A stretch of DNA of 64,000 bases from Mycocentrospora acerina (taxonomy: Eukaryota; Ascomycota; Dothideomycetes; Pleosporales): assembly GCA_022701365.1 (NCBI GenBank), contig JAKUHH010000027.1:124001-188000 (forward strand), given 5' to 3'. The notes below the pieces were generated by a model. It searched no databases, had not been told where the DNA came from, and saw only the letters and a list, made by a program, of their open reading frames with translations. This document shows, in pieces, positions 24,032 to 35,086 of this stretch. Within the stretch, counting starts at the first letter, position 1. Each line of letters starts with the position of its first letter. The translations under genes were made by a program, and so were the position numbers.

Positions 24032-24186
24032 CATCATCACTGTGTCTATTCCATGGACAAGTTACTACACCTAACTAGTGTATCATCAAACTTTAGATAC
24101 TAATACTCACTGGTAAACATAACACTCATTCAGCGTCAGTTTCAATATCATTTAATCGTCAATTACCGCCACTTAATCCCTCCAAC

Positions 24187-24633
24187 ATGTCATCTGAATC
24201 CGATCTTTCTGAACTACATAAAAAATATTTCGAGAGCGGCCTCGCTGTCCGCCGTAGTGTTGTCGGAGATGTTTACGTCAATCGCGCTCTCGCCAACGGC
24301 TCAACGGAATTTTCACGCCCCGGACAGGAGCTCGTCACGGAGTGGTGTTGGGGCTACGCTTGGACGCGACCGGGCCTTGAAAGGAAGCAGAGGAGTCTGC
24401 TCAATATCGGTATGCTCATGGCTTTGAACAGGGCACCTGAACTGGCTGTACACATTCGTGGAGCCAGAAACAATGGGTTGACAGAATTGGAGATTAGAGA
24501 GGCAATCTTACACTGTACAACGTATTGTGGTGTACCAGCAGGTATCGACGCAATGAAAACGGCGGAAAAGGTGTTGGACGAAATGGCTGAAAAGGGCGAG
24601 ACTTCGAGAGAGTTAGGAAACCAAGTCTTGTAA
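24187..24633 (+). CDS. Carboxymuconolactone decarboxylase family protein
   Basis: Member of the CMD/AhpD-like all-helical family. Bacterial relatives decarboxylate 4-carboxymuconolactone in the beta-ketoadipate pathway, but the family is broad and the reaction here is unknown. It is a single exon of 148 aa, the normal size. The recognisable core is the helix pair ELAVHIRGARNNGLTELEIR followed by EAILHCTTYCGVPAGIDAM and a KTAEKVLDEM tail. The phrase GW-YAWTRPGLERKQRSLLNIGMLMALNR matches the family's first helices. It lies between MBL 1 and the FAD oxidase on the same strand, with three cluster motifs directly upstream. Its presence supports an aromatic catabolic role for the island. Confidence 0.85.
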   Translation: MSSESDLSELHKKYFESGLAVRRSVVGDVYVNRALANGSTEFSRPGQELVTEWCWGYAWTRPGLERKQRSLLNIGMLMALNRAPELAVHIRGARNNGLTELEIREAILHCTTYCGVPAGIDAMKTAEKVLDEMAEKGETSRELGNQVL

Positions 24634-24896
24634 AAAACTTGAGAACTTGTGATTAAGGCAGGCTCTCTGAAATAATTTAAATATTCCTAAATCAAATTAC
24701 CTTACAAAAGAGCCCACTCTGGAGTAAGATACAAGTCATTGCCACATACCTGAAAGAGTTGCTTTTCATTTTTGGCAGTTAGTTTCAACCAAGATAACAT
24801 GAATCAAATGAGACTTTTGAGTAAAACTGGTTGGTGACCACCTTTGTGCAATCGACTCATTTATTTGCCATTCTTGTTGCAGTTTAGCGGTCTCAA

Positions 24897-24924
24897 CCCC
24901 ACACGGCACTAATAAGTTCCCCAC
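24897..24924. promoter_or_regulatory. CCCCAC boxes (x2), promoter of FAD oxidase
   Basis: CCCCAC occurs at 24897-24902 and 24919-24924, about 135-160 bp upstream of ATG 25056. The contexts are CAACCCCACACGG and GTTCCCCACGCA. Confidence 0.6.
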
Positions 24925-25055
24925 GCATAAGTTGTGAAAAGGATGTTGAACGACACCTCCACCTTTAATTTTCAAAGATATCTATAATTTTCTTTAGTTC
25001 AATTCACAATTCAGTTTCCAAATCATACATCTTAAACATTGGCAAAATCAACAAA

Positions 25056-26562
25056 ATGCCAGTCTACGAACGTCCCACAACACGAACCAATCGTGATGAA
25101 TGCGAATACGAGCGGCTTCGCTGTTCTTTCATTAATGACAATATTCGCGATGCCTTTCCCAAAGAAATACATCTTGTCAGTACCGTGGAAGAAGTTAGCC
25201 AAGCCATAAAACGTGCAGTCGCTCTCAAAACGTCAATCGGTGTACGATCAGGTGGACATCTGTTTTCTAACGTTTCACTCATTCATAATGGCATTTTAAT
25301 CGATACCTCCAATCTCAATCGCAAAGTCGAGTACAACATGGCTACCAATGAAGTTTCTTTTGGCCCTGCCGTCAGAGTGGCAGAAGCCTCGGAGGCTCTG
25401 CAGAATCTGAAACGTTTCTTTCCCCATGGACACGCGCCTTCTGTGGCTCTGGGAGGCTTCACACTCGCGGGTGGTCAAGGAATGTTCATGCCTGGATGGG
25501 GTCCTACTGTTGAACAGTGGATTACGAAGCTTGAGATCGTTACTGCAAATGGTGAGATAATGATTGCGAGCAGGACTGAAAATACGGATTTGTTTTGGGC
25601 CGCCCGTGGTTCTGGCCAGGCATTCTTTGGTGTGCTAACCAAGATTTGGAGTCGGACAATTCCAGCGAGGAAAATGTATGCTCGATCTATTTTGATGGAT
25701 GTAAGAGATGCCAACTTTGAAGAACTGTTAGAGTGGGCTTTGAGTACTAACGCAGTTATACCAAAATGGGGCACCGAGTCTGCTATATCGTTCAGCTACC
25801 CTGAAATGATGTCGCCAGAGCATAACACTGATGAAATTCCCTCATCTGGACGGCTAAATATGGGCGTGTTTGGTACAGTGTACGTCGATACGCTGCAAGA
25901 AGCAGAGACGCTCCTGCAAGCATGGAGCAATATTCCAGACCATTTGCGCAATTATGTCATTGAACAAGCACCCGTTGCCAAGATGTCTTGGAGACAGTTC
26001 TTCGAAATTCAAGAGCTCATAACTCCTTCCACACCTGGTGGTAACTGGCAGATTAACAGTTTCCTCAACGATCCCTCTGTACCACTAAAAGTTCTTGTCA
26101 AGGCACTCAAGCCAGCAATGTGCAATCTGCCCACGCGTACATCTCTGGGCTGCATTTATTGCGCAGATAGCTATCCGGACGATAAAGATCATTTGTGCAG
26201 TTTGCCACAACAGTACTACATTTCTACATTTACACGATGGAAAGATAAAGCTCTGAGTGAAGATGTGCAAAAGCCAATGGCTGAGAACTATTCGAAGCTC
26301 TATCCGCTTGCTGCTGGCATGTATGTTGCTGACTATAATCCGTTCGACGAGAACCAGAAAGATGTAAGCTCTTTGTCAAATTTGTGGTGGGCTCCTTTAA
26401 AATGCGCAGTTTACTGATTTAATTTATCTATAGTTAAAAGTCTGGACAGATGTTGGCCTACGTCGCTTCCTCAAGATTCGCGAAAAGTACGACCCTGAAG
26501 AGTTGTTTCAGGGCTTCAAACCGTTTTCAGCTCAAGCTAGTAGAAGTCACGCATCTCTATAG
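25056..26562 (+). CDS. FAD-linked oxidase, berberine-bridge-enzyme type
   Basis: PCMH-type FAD oxidoreductase with a BBE C-terminus; it would oxidise an alcohol or phenolic substrate with O2. Exons 25056-26363 and 26434-26562 (70-nt intron) give 478 aa. The FAD domain shows GVRSGGHLFSNVSL, whose His is the usual covalent flavin attachment site, and GGFTLAGGQGMFMPGWGPTV. The second attachment residue, a Cys before GG.T.GGG in bicovalent members, is not present: the segment reads FPHGHAPSVALGG. A mono-covalent flavin is therefore expected. Exon 2 supplies the BBE motif REKYDPEELFQGFKPF. No signal peptide is evident, unlike many secreted BBE proteins. It is convergent with P450 1, with 190 bp between the stops. 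Confidence 0.87.
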
Positions 26563-26752
26563 GTAATACAGAGAATAGAAAATTGCTCCAGAAGGTTTGA
26601 GCAATCAAATCCATTATGAACACGTTCAATACAGTCCACCAATTGACACATGCACTCTATGTAGAGGTGATGATTGTTCGTTCTCATCTTTGATGATCTT
26701 TGATTTACTGCTGAAATGCCTTGTACCAGCTTGGGCCGTACAACTGACGCAC

Positions 26753-28517
26753 TTAGTACTTGATGCCGTTTTTCTCGGCGTTTGTGAATTCCTCCCGTAT
26801 CAAACTCTCGTGCTTACTAGACCTTGGTACAATATTACATTCAAATGGCAGTGGTACAGTCAAGAACCCAGGAACCATTCTCTGCTCCGGCTCAACCAGC
26901 TTCCCATCATGTCCCTTTTTCCGAGATATATTAAAACCCCAAAGGACGCGGACAATGTTGATGTAGAGAGAACGCTCTGCGACATGTACACCAGGGCAAA
27001 CACGTCTTCCTGCACCATAAGTGAAGTGGTCGCGGTCATAGGGGTCGGTGACGTTGATGTAATCGGCAGCAGGGAGAGGCTTATTGAGATATCGTGCAGG
27101 ATCAAATTTGTCCGGCTCATCCCACAGTTTGGGATCACGGTGGATGGCCCTAAGATATCAAGGATTTGTTAGAGTTCTATTTGAATACAGGAAAAGAAAA
27201 ATACTTGAGCTGTAATTACTCACCACCAGTTTAGTACAGCGACGGTACCCTTAGGAATAAAGTAACCACCATACCAGTCATCCTCAGATGTAGCGTGGAA
27301 CATTCCAAATTTGTTAACGGGTCGCCACCGCAGCACTTCTTTAATCATGGCTCGCACGTAGGGCAAGTTCGTCTCATCGGAGAATTGAGGCAGTCGATCG
27401 CAACCAACGACGGAGTCCAGCTCCTTTTGTGCTCGCTCCGCAGTTTCGGGATAGAGTACCATTGCTAGAATCCAGTTGTTTAGGGTCGTTGCAGTTGTTT
27501 CAGAGCCCGCTTCTACCAATCCACCGCAAGTGTAGGCGGCTAACAAATCGTCAATTCCATTCTTTGCTGGATCATTGAGATAGAAATTCTTGCAGAAGGA
27601 ATCCCGCGCCGTCCCAGCATCTACCTCCCGCTTCAATTTCTCCCACATATCGACGTAAACTTTACTGTCATGTTTAAACACCTTTTTGGCGTACGAATAC
27701 CAGTTTCCGAGGAGAAATTCAGGCAGGGCAGCCATAAATGGGAAGCTGTCAACAGCATGTGCTCCAGGAGCGGTCATTTCGGTGAGATTGTCGAGAACAG
27801 CGTATATTTTTTTAATGAGTGGATCATCGAATGAAGAGATGCGATATCCGTACGTCACAAGCATAATTACTGATGCAGAGTACCGCCTGTTGATGGTGTA
27901 GAACATTTCTGGATGGTCTAGGAGATCTCTTAACACTTGCTTCGATTCGAAATCTTGAACAGGGTAATATTTAATGGCAGCTGTCATGTTCAATAGGGAG
28001 TGGCTATATTTACGCAGTTGCCTCCACTGTGGGCCGTACGCCATGAATAATTGACGACGGCCTGCACTGGCGACATCTTGAGCCAAGGGCAGCGGAGGTC
28101 GCGAGGAGTAAATGTTTGACTTCTTGTCCATGAGATCTTTGACGACTTTGGGAGAGGATAGCCAGACATAGTCTGTACCACCAATTTTGGTGTAGAAGAT
28201 ATCACCGTGTTGCCTGTGCCATGCGCGAACTTTATTTTGAACTTCATCCGATTCGGCAAGATCGAAGAGATTGCCAACAAAGGGAAGACCTTTGGGGCCT
28301 GGTGGAAGGTGTTTCCTCCGTGAGTCCTAGAATTCCGATTTAGTTTGTTGTTACTCAAAGACACTGGTTTTCCTATTTGTACCTTGAAAGTATTTGGTAC
28401 GGCCCAGATATAGAAGCCAACGGCCAAGAAGAGCGTGACAGCAGACGCAAGAATTACTTTCCCCAATGCAGAGCCCATAATGGGCTCTATCGACCAAGTT
28501 GGCAGTCTTCTAATCAT
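26753..28517 (-). CDS. Cytochrome P450 (copy 1)
   Basis: Microsomal E-class heme monooxygenase; the substrate is unknown. Three exons: 28517-28383, 28326-27224 and 27149-26753 (introns 56 and 74 nt), giving 544 aa. An N-terminal membrane anchor (GKVILASAVTLFLAVGFYIW) is followed by the Pro-rich hinge HLPPGPKGLPFVGN. The I-helix shows VEAGSETTATTL, the K-helix Glu-Arg pair is in IKEVLRWRPV, and the heme-binding loop in exon 3 is FTYGAGRRVCPG with the ligand Cys. The intron 2 join restores [21 protein letters not shown]. It shares the overall architecture with P450 2 at 38.2 kb (similar IEAGSETT and DFGAGRRICPG), but the two are clearly diverged. It is divergent from the SDR gene over 385 bp holding two cluster motifs. 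Confidence 0.92.
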
Positions 28518-28767
28518 GTATGCGAACGGTAATCAGGTTAGAACAGTAACAGTATGGGTGACAAGGATGACGAGTATTACAGATAGAAAAGTGTAAATGG
28601 ACGGTGAGAGTAAGTTCACTTCATTTTGAACAAATTTTTGACTGTTTCATTTCCTATTAGATTGATTTCAAAATGGATGTCCAATCCTGGTATCGCGCCA
28701 GTGTCCTCCCACATTCAACTAACGTTGGAATTCCCCGCTTATTCGTTGTCCACATGTTTCCCCATCA

Positions 28768-28787
28768 CCCCACATTGAGTTCCCCAC
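28768..28787. promoter_or_regulatory. CCCCAC boxes (x2), divergent promoter P450 1 / SDR
   Basis: CCCCAC occurs at 28768-28773 (TCACCCCACATTG) and 28782-28787 (GTTCCCCACATGG), 8 bp apart. They lie about 120 bp from the SDR start and 250 bp from the P450 start. Confidence 0.6.
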
Positions 28788-28902
28788 ATGGCATAACGAA
28801 CAGCATCGACTCGACTGGGAAAAAAAATTCTGTCTTAGATTTGAACAAAAGCATAATCTCTTTGTCAAAGACCTTTTGGGATTTTTATTCAAATCCGGGA
28901 GC

Positions 28903-30036
28903 ATGACGACCTATACTTTCAAAGACGAAGAGCTCATTGCTCTCAAGGGTAAAACGGTTCTGATCACAGGCTGTGCAACTGGAATCGGAAAGGCCACGAC
29001 CGAGCTTGCTCACAGTACGCAAGATTCTGCCTATGCTTTGAAAGCATCAAAAATTAAGCTTCTAAATTTTTATAACATGTAGAGTACGGCGCGAATGTCG
29101 CGTTGGGCGACTGGAACGATGTGCTCGGTCAACAGCTCGCAGATAAACTCGGAGAGTAAGTTCAGGCTAAATTTGACGCAACAGGTTGCACGTGCCGAAT
29201 ATGAAAGCTGACCGTGAAACTTGATGAAAAAAGACGCGCAATCTTTCGCAAATGCGATGTTTCTGTCTGGAAGGATATTTTGACTCTTTTTCAAGATGCC
29301 TGGACTACGTTTGGCATCATCCATGCTGTCGTATCCAACGCTGGTATCAACACCGAAAACCTATTCAAGGATGAGCTAGACCCGGCGACAGGTATTTTGA
29401 TGGCGCCAAACTTGAAGTCGTTAGAGGTCAATCTAACTGGTAAGTTGATAGTAATTACATGAGCCATTGGTCCAGGAAACTTCGACTAACTTCTAATCCA
29501 ATTTTGAAGGAATGCTTTATGCTGTTAAATGTGCAGAACACTACTTTGCTAAATGGCCGTCAGTACGCTGCCAAATTGTCATGACAGGTTCAGCTGCCAG
29601 CTTCCTTGATACACCGCCTTTATACCTTTACTGCACTGCAAAAGCTGGACTACTTGGTCTCATGCGCGGTTTGAGAACTCAATTGATTAAGAAGAACATC
29701 ACCATAAATCTAGTTTGTCCGTGGTTGACCAGTACGTGGAGCAGGTTTCGAGACTTTAGAGCTTTAAGACTAACAAACTTTGCGACTGTAGTCACACCAA
29801 TGCTTCTTCCAGAGATGCATAATGTTTGGAAGGGGCTTCCATCAAATCAGCCAGAGGGAGTCGGACGCGCTTTGTTGATGCCAATTGTTAGATCAGATAT
29901 CAATGGAAAAGCTTTCTTCATTGCTGGACACCAAATCGTGGATTTTGAAGATAAGCTATTGGAAACTCAGTTTGCTTGGATGGGTCGCGACCTAAGTAAT
30001 GCGGTGACCGAAGGGCAGCGTAGATTGATATCATAA
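28903..30036 (+). CDS. Short-chain dehydrogenase/reductase (classical SDR)
   Basis: NAD(P)-dependent oxidoreductase; it may oxidise an alcohol made by the P450s. Five exons: 28903-29014, 29083-29155, 29234-29439, 29510-29731 and 29792-30036, giving 285 aa. The cofactor motif KTVLITGCATGIGKAT is at the N-terminus. The NNAG-type motif reads VVSNAGIN, the catalytic Ser lies in MTGSAASFLDT, and the catalytic Tyr/Lys are in YLYCTAKAG. The exon 3 acceptor (29233) is chosen because it alone keeps the frame from KLGE into RAIFRKCDVSVW and has a CTGAC branch-like sequence upstream. An acidic/basic C-terminal extension follows the core. It is convergent with the FAD monooxygenase pseudogene. Confidence 0.85.
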
Positions 30037-30680
30037 TTGATATATAGGGACCACCATCATGGACTTCATTCAGTTTCAGAATTCTAATGAATGTTCATCG
30101 GATAATTAGCTTGTCAGACGTTGTTCTCATGGCTCGCATTTAACCCAACTACAAGACGTTAGAACTCGCGGGTAGTTAAGGTTGCAGAAGATGAATGCGC
30201 GTAGGCAGTCACAAATTGTTGAAATATGAACACCTTATTAAGTGACCTACCCTAGCAGGTCATATGGCCATGTATTTACCTACTTCTCCTACCGTCAGAC
30301 TAGTCAATCTTCAATCAATCATCTCGTGTGAATCTCACTGCAGCGTTCACTTCTACATGAATATCGAAACTATGTAGCGCAATCTAGAAATTGATCAGGC
30401 CGTCCGAATACTTACTAGCAGGCTGTAAGATGAAGATCAAATATCTTGATCTACGTGGAGGATTCTAACATTAATGCTGCAAAATCGCAACACTTGTTCA
30501 ATTCGTTCTCGGGTTATTATTTACGCGATTTTAGATGTATTTTGGAATTAAATTACATTTGTACACTTCTTACTCAACTTGCAAGTAACAAATTCACTTT
30601 GTTTCAGTATGTTACTCATCAGGAGACTGGCAATGCCGTCTTCTCTAGTAATTGAGTATTATTCATTGATTGGCTCTCTC
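30037..30680. other. Convergent 3' gap, no gene
   Basis: AT-rich sequence lies between the 3' ends of the SDR and the monooxygenase pseudogene. No exon is recognised and there is no copy of the cluster motif, in contrast to the promoter intervals. Confidence 0.55.
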
Positions 30681-32132
30681 CTATCGTATTGTAATATTTT
30701 GTAAAATCATGCTGTATAACACGAGCTCCATATTCTGGTTGATTAGTATTGTTAGCATGTTGCAGTGTAGATTATATAGGAATATCATATTTTGAAGGTT
30801 CTTCGAAAACACGGGATTGGATTCTGCCTTCTTCACCAGCTGAAAGTAGGTATCCTTTTCTACAGCCTGCTGGGGATCAAGCTCGAACAAGCGGCAGAGA
30901 TTAGAACTTGAAACAACATCAATGATCTCAAGGTAGAGCTTTCTGCGCACTTCTCTATACTTGTTGAGAATTGAGTCATCAGCTCTCTTTTCGTATATGC
31001 CACGAAGACAGTCAAAAAGATTTCCGACGTCGAAGATGCCGCCCGTCAGACCTAAGCCACCACTTTCAAGAGAATTAAATCAACATGGTTTGTCTAAAAT
31101 TTTGAAAGTAGGATTACTTACAACGGATTGCAGAGATATGCTGCGTTAGCAGCGAGCAGTATTCGGCCAATTCGCATTGATTTGGCGAGACGCTGATGAA
31201 CTTTGTAAGGAGCAAAGTTGGCGACCCTTTATTCTTCTGGCTCTGGGTTGCCGGGAAGCTTAATCTTAAATTTTGATTGTAATCTTTCGCGAAGTTCGTT
31301 CTTTGTTAATCCAGATTTTTCACCATAGGTAATCCTCCACAGATCGTCCTTCGATATTCTGGCTGCCATAAACCAGTGCTCTGGGTCAACAATGAAGTTT
31401 GAGTCTTTCCAGCCAAACTAGTCGAAGTTATAGTAAGTCAAGTTATAGTTAGCATCGCTTAAGCGAATGAGAATATTGTAAACTCATATTTGTTGCGACA
31501 ATTTGCTCATCCCATATTCTGCCGGGAAATTCCTAGTCCCCAAACAAAGACCTCCTTACTTGACTTTTTGCCCCATCGCAGCCAATGATATAATCAGCTT
31601 CAAGCCTTTTTTCCACTTCCGGCGTTTGTACATCGACCCATGCCCTCTCTTTACTTTGTCCTAACCCCGTGATCTTATACTTGAATAAGATCTTTGCATC
31701 GGCGTACTTCTTCAAATTATCCCTCAAGATACGCTACAGGTCAGTCAAAGTTATGCATGCTAGACGATCTGGTTCGTTGTTCATTACACTGGCATCCAGA
31801 TCCACAAACATAGTTCCATCTAGTTTACGCCAACATACACCGTGCGGGAGAAATCCGCGTGAGCATACTTCTTCTCCAACGCCGGCATGATTCAATTCAT
31901 ACATTGCGGGTGGATCGTAATGGGTTGCGCGAGCCCCCTGGTCTAAATCTTCGCTCATTTCGAGAATAGTTACGGGGATGTTACTTCTTGCGAGAAAAAG
32001 GGCCAGGAGCATGCCGGATGGACCAGCACCAACGATAATGGCCTTCAAAATTGTGTCAAAAAATTTCAAAAAGTCTTATTAATGGTACAAGCAGCTCACA
32101 TTTCAGAACCCGGGTGATGAAGGAGTGGCCAT
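30681..32132 (-). pseudogene. FAD-dependent aromatic hydroxylase (phenol/salicylate hydroxylase-like), disrupted
   Basis: Relative of NADH/NADPH- and FAD-dependent phenolic hydroxylases. The family signatures remain: the dinucleotide site AIIVGAGPSGMLLALFLARS, the DG motif YIIGCDGAKSQVRRSLFGD, the second FAD region GRILLAANAAYLCNP and, after a splice, FGGLGLTGGIFDVGNL. The aligned frame is broken by in-frame stops at 32105-32103 (TGA), 31736-31734 (TAG), 31535-31533 (TAG), 31420-31418 (TAG) and 31231-31229 (TAA). Coding-like sequence continues in the same frame right after each, for example L-stop-RILRDNLKKYADAK. Each stop is one C-to-T or G-to-A transition from a sense codon. One intron donor also looks damaged (ATGAGT where GTGAGT is expected, near 31483). 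The promoter still holds one cluster motif. The gene is most likely non-functional in this strain. Confidence 0.85.
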
Positions 32133-32361
32133 GACGTGCGAAAGATAGTCAACATAATTGCTTGGCACGAAATTATGCAGTATAGAAGGACACAGGGAAA
32201 GTGAAAGACCCTATATGAAGGAGAGTCGATACTTTAATCAAGTGTATCATTGATTATATAAATCAAATGAACCCCCCGAAACTACAGGTGTACATGATGT
32301 GAGAAGAGTTGTTAGCCTTCTCCAGGTCAACCTACCCTACGTGATAAGTTCGCTACAGTAG

Positions 32362-32367
32362 GTGGGG
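32362..32367. promoter_or_regulatory. GTGGGG box upstream of monooxygenase pseudogene
   Basis: TAGGTGGGGAAAT lies about 230 bp upstream of the inferred start of the pseudogene. It is the only copy in this gap. Confidence 0.45.
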
Positions 32368-32494
32368 AAATCACTTCAGAATTATTTTCACCGATAGGGG
32401 ATTGGATATTAATAGCAATTTAATTTGAGTTTGATTCCTAAATGTCGTACTCGACATAAGAACGACCAATAGTAATGAACAATGGCTAATGGTC

Positions 32495-33589
32495 TCAATC
32501 TTCAGGTCCTCCCAAGAATCTGTATACCACTGAAGCATCTCGATCCTGCGAATTGTTAGTCATGTTTTTATGTTGAATGAGAGGTAGTCGGAACTTACAA
32601 TGCATCGTTCGTCGACTGCGACCTTCTCATACACCTTCATGGCGGCCTCCCCAATACTAGGCTTAATGCCGACACTATTTGCCGCATCCACACCAAGTCC
32701 AACATCTTTAACAAGCATCTGTGCCTTAAAACCTAGTCTGTAATTATGACTACTTGGAGCATGTTCCACTATACCTGGCACTGGACAAACATGATCAGCC
32801 ATGAAGCTCTGTCCGGTAGAGTTCTTGATGATTTCGTGAAGCAGGTGTTTGTCCAGACCCAGCTTAATGCCAGTCGCCATTGCTTCTGATGTTGCAAGAA
32901 GAATCGTACATGAGAGATAATTGTTGCAAATCTTAGCTGCCAGACCGTAGCCTAGCCCACCACAGTAAAATATCTTTTTGGCGTTACCCATGTGCTCAGA
33001 TACGGTTCGAATGCGCTGCGCAACCCGAATTTCGTCAATTCCTTTTGATTTCTGTACTTTGGGATTGGATGTACCTAGTAAAATTGAAAGTTCTCCTATA
33101 TCGGCGGCTGGCTTGCCTCCAGAAACAGGACTGTCCACGTAAGTGCCCATGCTTGCTGCTTGCAACGCATTACCAACTTCCTGCGCACATGCGACATCAA
33201 TGGTACTACATTCAAGGTAAATCCGACTCTTGTTTTGATTACTTTGTGTAAGATTTCGTGCAGCAATTATACCGGTATTATCGTTCAAGTAAACATCCCT
33301 GACGTTTTTGCTGGCTGGGACTATCGACACAATTGTTAAGGCATTTACCGCTACCTCTCTCGCAGTGCTGACGATTTCGATTGGACCATGCTGCTCATAT
33401 TCTTTTTTAAATTGTTCACAGTTTTGAACAAAGGTATCGTTGATGTAAAGGGTACTCTCCGCGTCCATATTCTTTCTTACGTTGGCTGCCATTCCGTAGC
33501 CCATCGCGCCCAACCCTTGTTTTGTCAGATATAGGCCGCTGACGACGAAACCTTAACATACCTATAAAACCAATATTATTTTCTATCAT
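32495..33589 (-). CDS. 3-hydroxyisobutyrate dehydrogenase-like oxidoreductase (copy 2)
   Basis: Second beta-hydroxyacid dehydrogenase of the cluster. Three exons: 33589-33562, 33515-32599 and 32545-32495 (introns 46 and 53 nt), giving 331 aa. The first exon encodes only MIENNIGFI and joins to GLGAMGYGMAANV to complete the Rossmann motif. The signature DSPVSGGKPAADIGELSILLG and the Lys-bearing GLAAKICNNYLSCTI follow. The 17-codon last exon supplies VVYRFLGGPED, matching the C-terminus of copy 1 (VLFRFLGGNEDW), which confirms the splice. Compared with copy 1 there is an insertion after the substrate-binding region (KVQKSKGIDEIRVAQR). It is divergent from MBL 2, an arrangement similar to copy 1 and MBL 1, which flank esterase 1. 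Confidence 0.87.
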
Positions 33590-33716
33590 GATTTCTTGTT
33601 GTATGGCAAGAATTTTTTTCGTTTTTACACTTTGATGTGATAAAGAATGTCACGATGGTTGGACTAGGGAAAAGTAGGCAAGATTTCTGGGCGAGGTAAT
33701 GCGGGGAAACTTCCTC

Positions 33717-33722
33717 CCCCAC
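33717..33722. promoter_or_regulatory. CCCCAC box, divergent promoter HIBADH-like 2 / MBL 2
   Basis: CTCCCCCACATTT lies in the 217-bp divergent gap, about 130 bp from the dehydrogenase start and 90 bp from the hydrolase start. Confidence 0.55.
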
Positions 33723-33806
33723 ATTTAGCAAGCGACAAGTTAGTCTTCACTGGTTTGAGCAAAACATAATAGAGGAGAGACTTTGTTTGCGATTACGAAC
33801 ATCCCT

Positions 33807-34930
33807 ATGGTCATGTCGAATACCAACACGAATCTGCATATGGACGATACAGTGCGTGTCCGACTCCTCGACGGCGGAAGTATGTCAACGGCGACATTGA
33901 GTCTCCTTCATGTAGCAGCAGGGCCTTCAGAAAAATTTCGCATGTATGACTGGTGTTTTTTGATTTCGCACAAGTCAACAGGAAGACATATCTTGTGGGA
34001 TGTCGGTCTAACATCGGTTCGTCACTCAATACCTGGCGATGGGTCAATGCAACGATCAGCTGGTTGTGTTAATGAATACTACAGGACTATTCACTTTACA
34101 CGCCATGGGTACGGAAAAATATGCTTCCAAGTGCCAAACCCATTGGACCACGCAAATCATTAGAACAGCAATTAACAGAACTGGGAGTAACCAGGGATCA
34201 CATCGATGCAGTCATTTTCAGGTAAGGCATATCGAGACTCCCTTTCACTTCTCCGCGACAGTTTTCAAATAGTAACGAGTAGTATTATGATATGATCAGT
34301 CATGCGCATTGGGATCATTGCCGGCCGATTAAACATGAATTCCCAAATGCCACCGCGTTTTTTGGTCCAGGTACGAAAGCTTTTTGTTCACCGGGTCATT
34401 TCGAAAACGGGAAACCTACAGAGAGTATTCAATGGGATGGAAGATTCTTCAATACTGAAGGCCTCTCTACAGAGACCTGGCAGGAGTTGGATGAGGAGTT
34501 GTGGGTCAAATGGGGACCCTTTGAGAAAGCTCTAGATTTTTTCCACGACGGTAGCTTTTGGATCATCGATTCACCTGGCCACATGCCAGGAAACCTTTCT
34601 GCAGCAGCAAAACTTGAGGATTCAGGAGAATGGGTAATTTTGGGAGGAGACTGCTGCCATTCACGTGCATTGCTACGAGGGGAGGCTCAAATCGCGCATT
34701 ATGAAACTACAGAAGGGACGATTCAAGCTTATCTTCATATGGATCTTGAGGCTGCTATGGATACGATTAGTCGAATCCGGAAGGCAGAAGAGGAACATGG
34801 CATGCATATTGCACTAGCGCATGATGAATCGTGGTTGGTGGCTATGGAAGACCCAATACTCATGTCTTTGCTAGGTGAAGACAAGCGTGGGGACTGGCTA
34901 GACAGGGTGAAAAGAGGAGAAGAACCATGA
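33807..34930 (+). CDS. Metallo-beta-lactamase-fold hydrolase (copy 2)
   Basis: Second lactonase-like MBL protein. Three exons: 33807-34016, 34085-34221 and 34300-34930 (introns 68 and 78 nt), giving 325 aa. The start could also be the in-frame ATG at 33813. Exon 1 joins into DYSLYTPWVRK. The intron 2 join makes the metal motif S-H-A-H-W-D-H-C, the same interruption point as in copy 1. Remaining ligands are the His in IDSPGHMPGNLS, the Asp in ILGGDCCHSRAL and the His in IALAHDESW. It retains all metal-binding positions, so it should be active. It diverges from copy 1 across most of the N-terminal half. It is followed on the same strand by the atypical SDR, 156 bp away. Confidence 0.87.
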
Positions 34931-34944
34931 AACCATGTGGGCAG

Positions 34945-34985
34945 GTGGGGTTTGTTTGCGCATGCTTATGCAAAGTTGACCCCAC
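34945..34985. promoter_or_regulatory. GTGGGG/CCCCAC boxes (x2), promoter of atypical SDR
   Basis: GTGGGG at 34945-34950 and CCCCAC at 34980-34985 form an inverted pair, about 100-140 bp upstream of ATG 35087. Confidence 0.6.
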
Positions 34986-35086
34986 AATTTCAGACAATAA
35001 CGTATGTTAGTTGTGGATAGGTAACATCACTCTCACAAGTCATCTTTACTCGCAAGATATTTAATTAAAAAATTTTCACTACGATC

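Noticed and set aside
31419..31485. AT-AC (U12-type) intron in the monooxygenase
   Set aside because: The donor ATGAGT does not match the U12 donor consensus ATATCC; a mutated GTGAGT in a gene with several other transition lesions is simpler.
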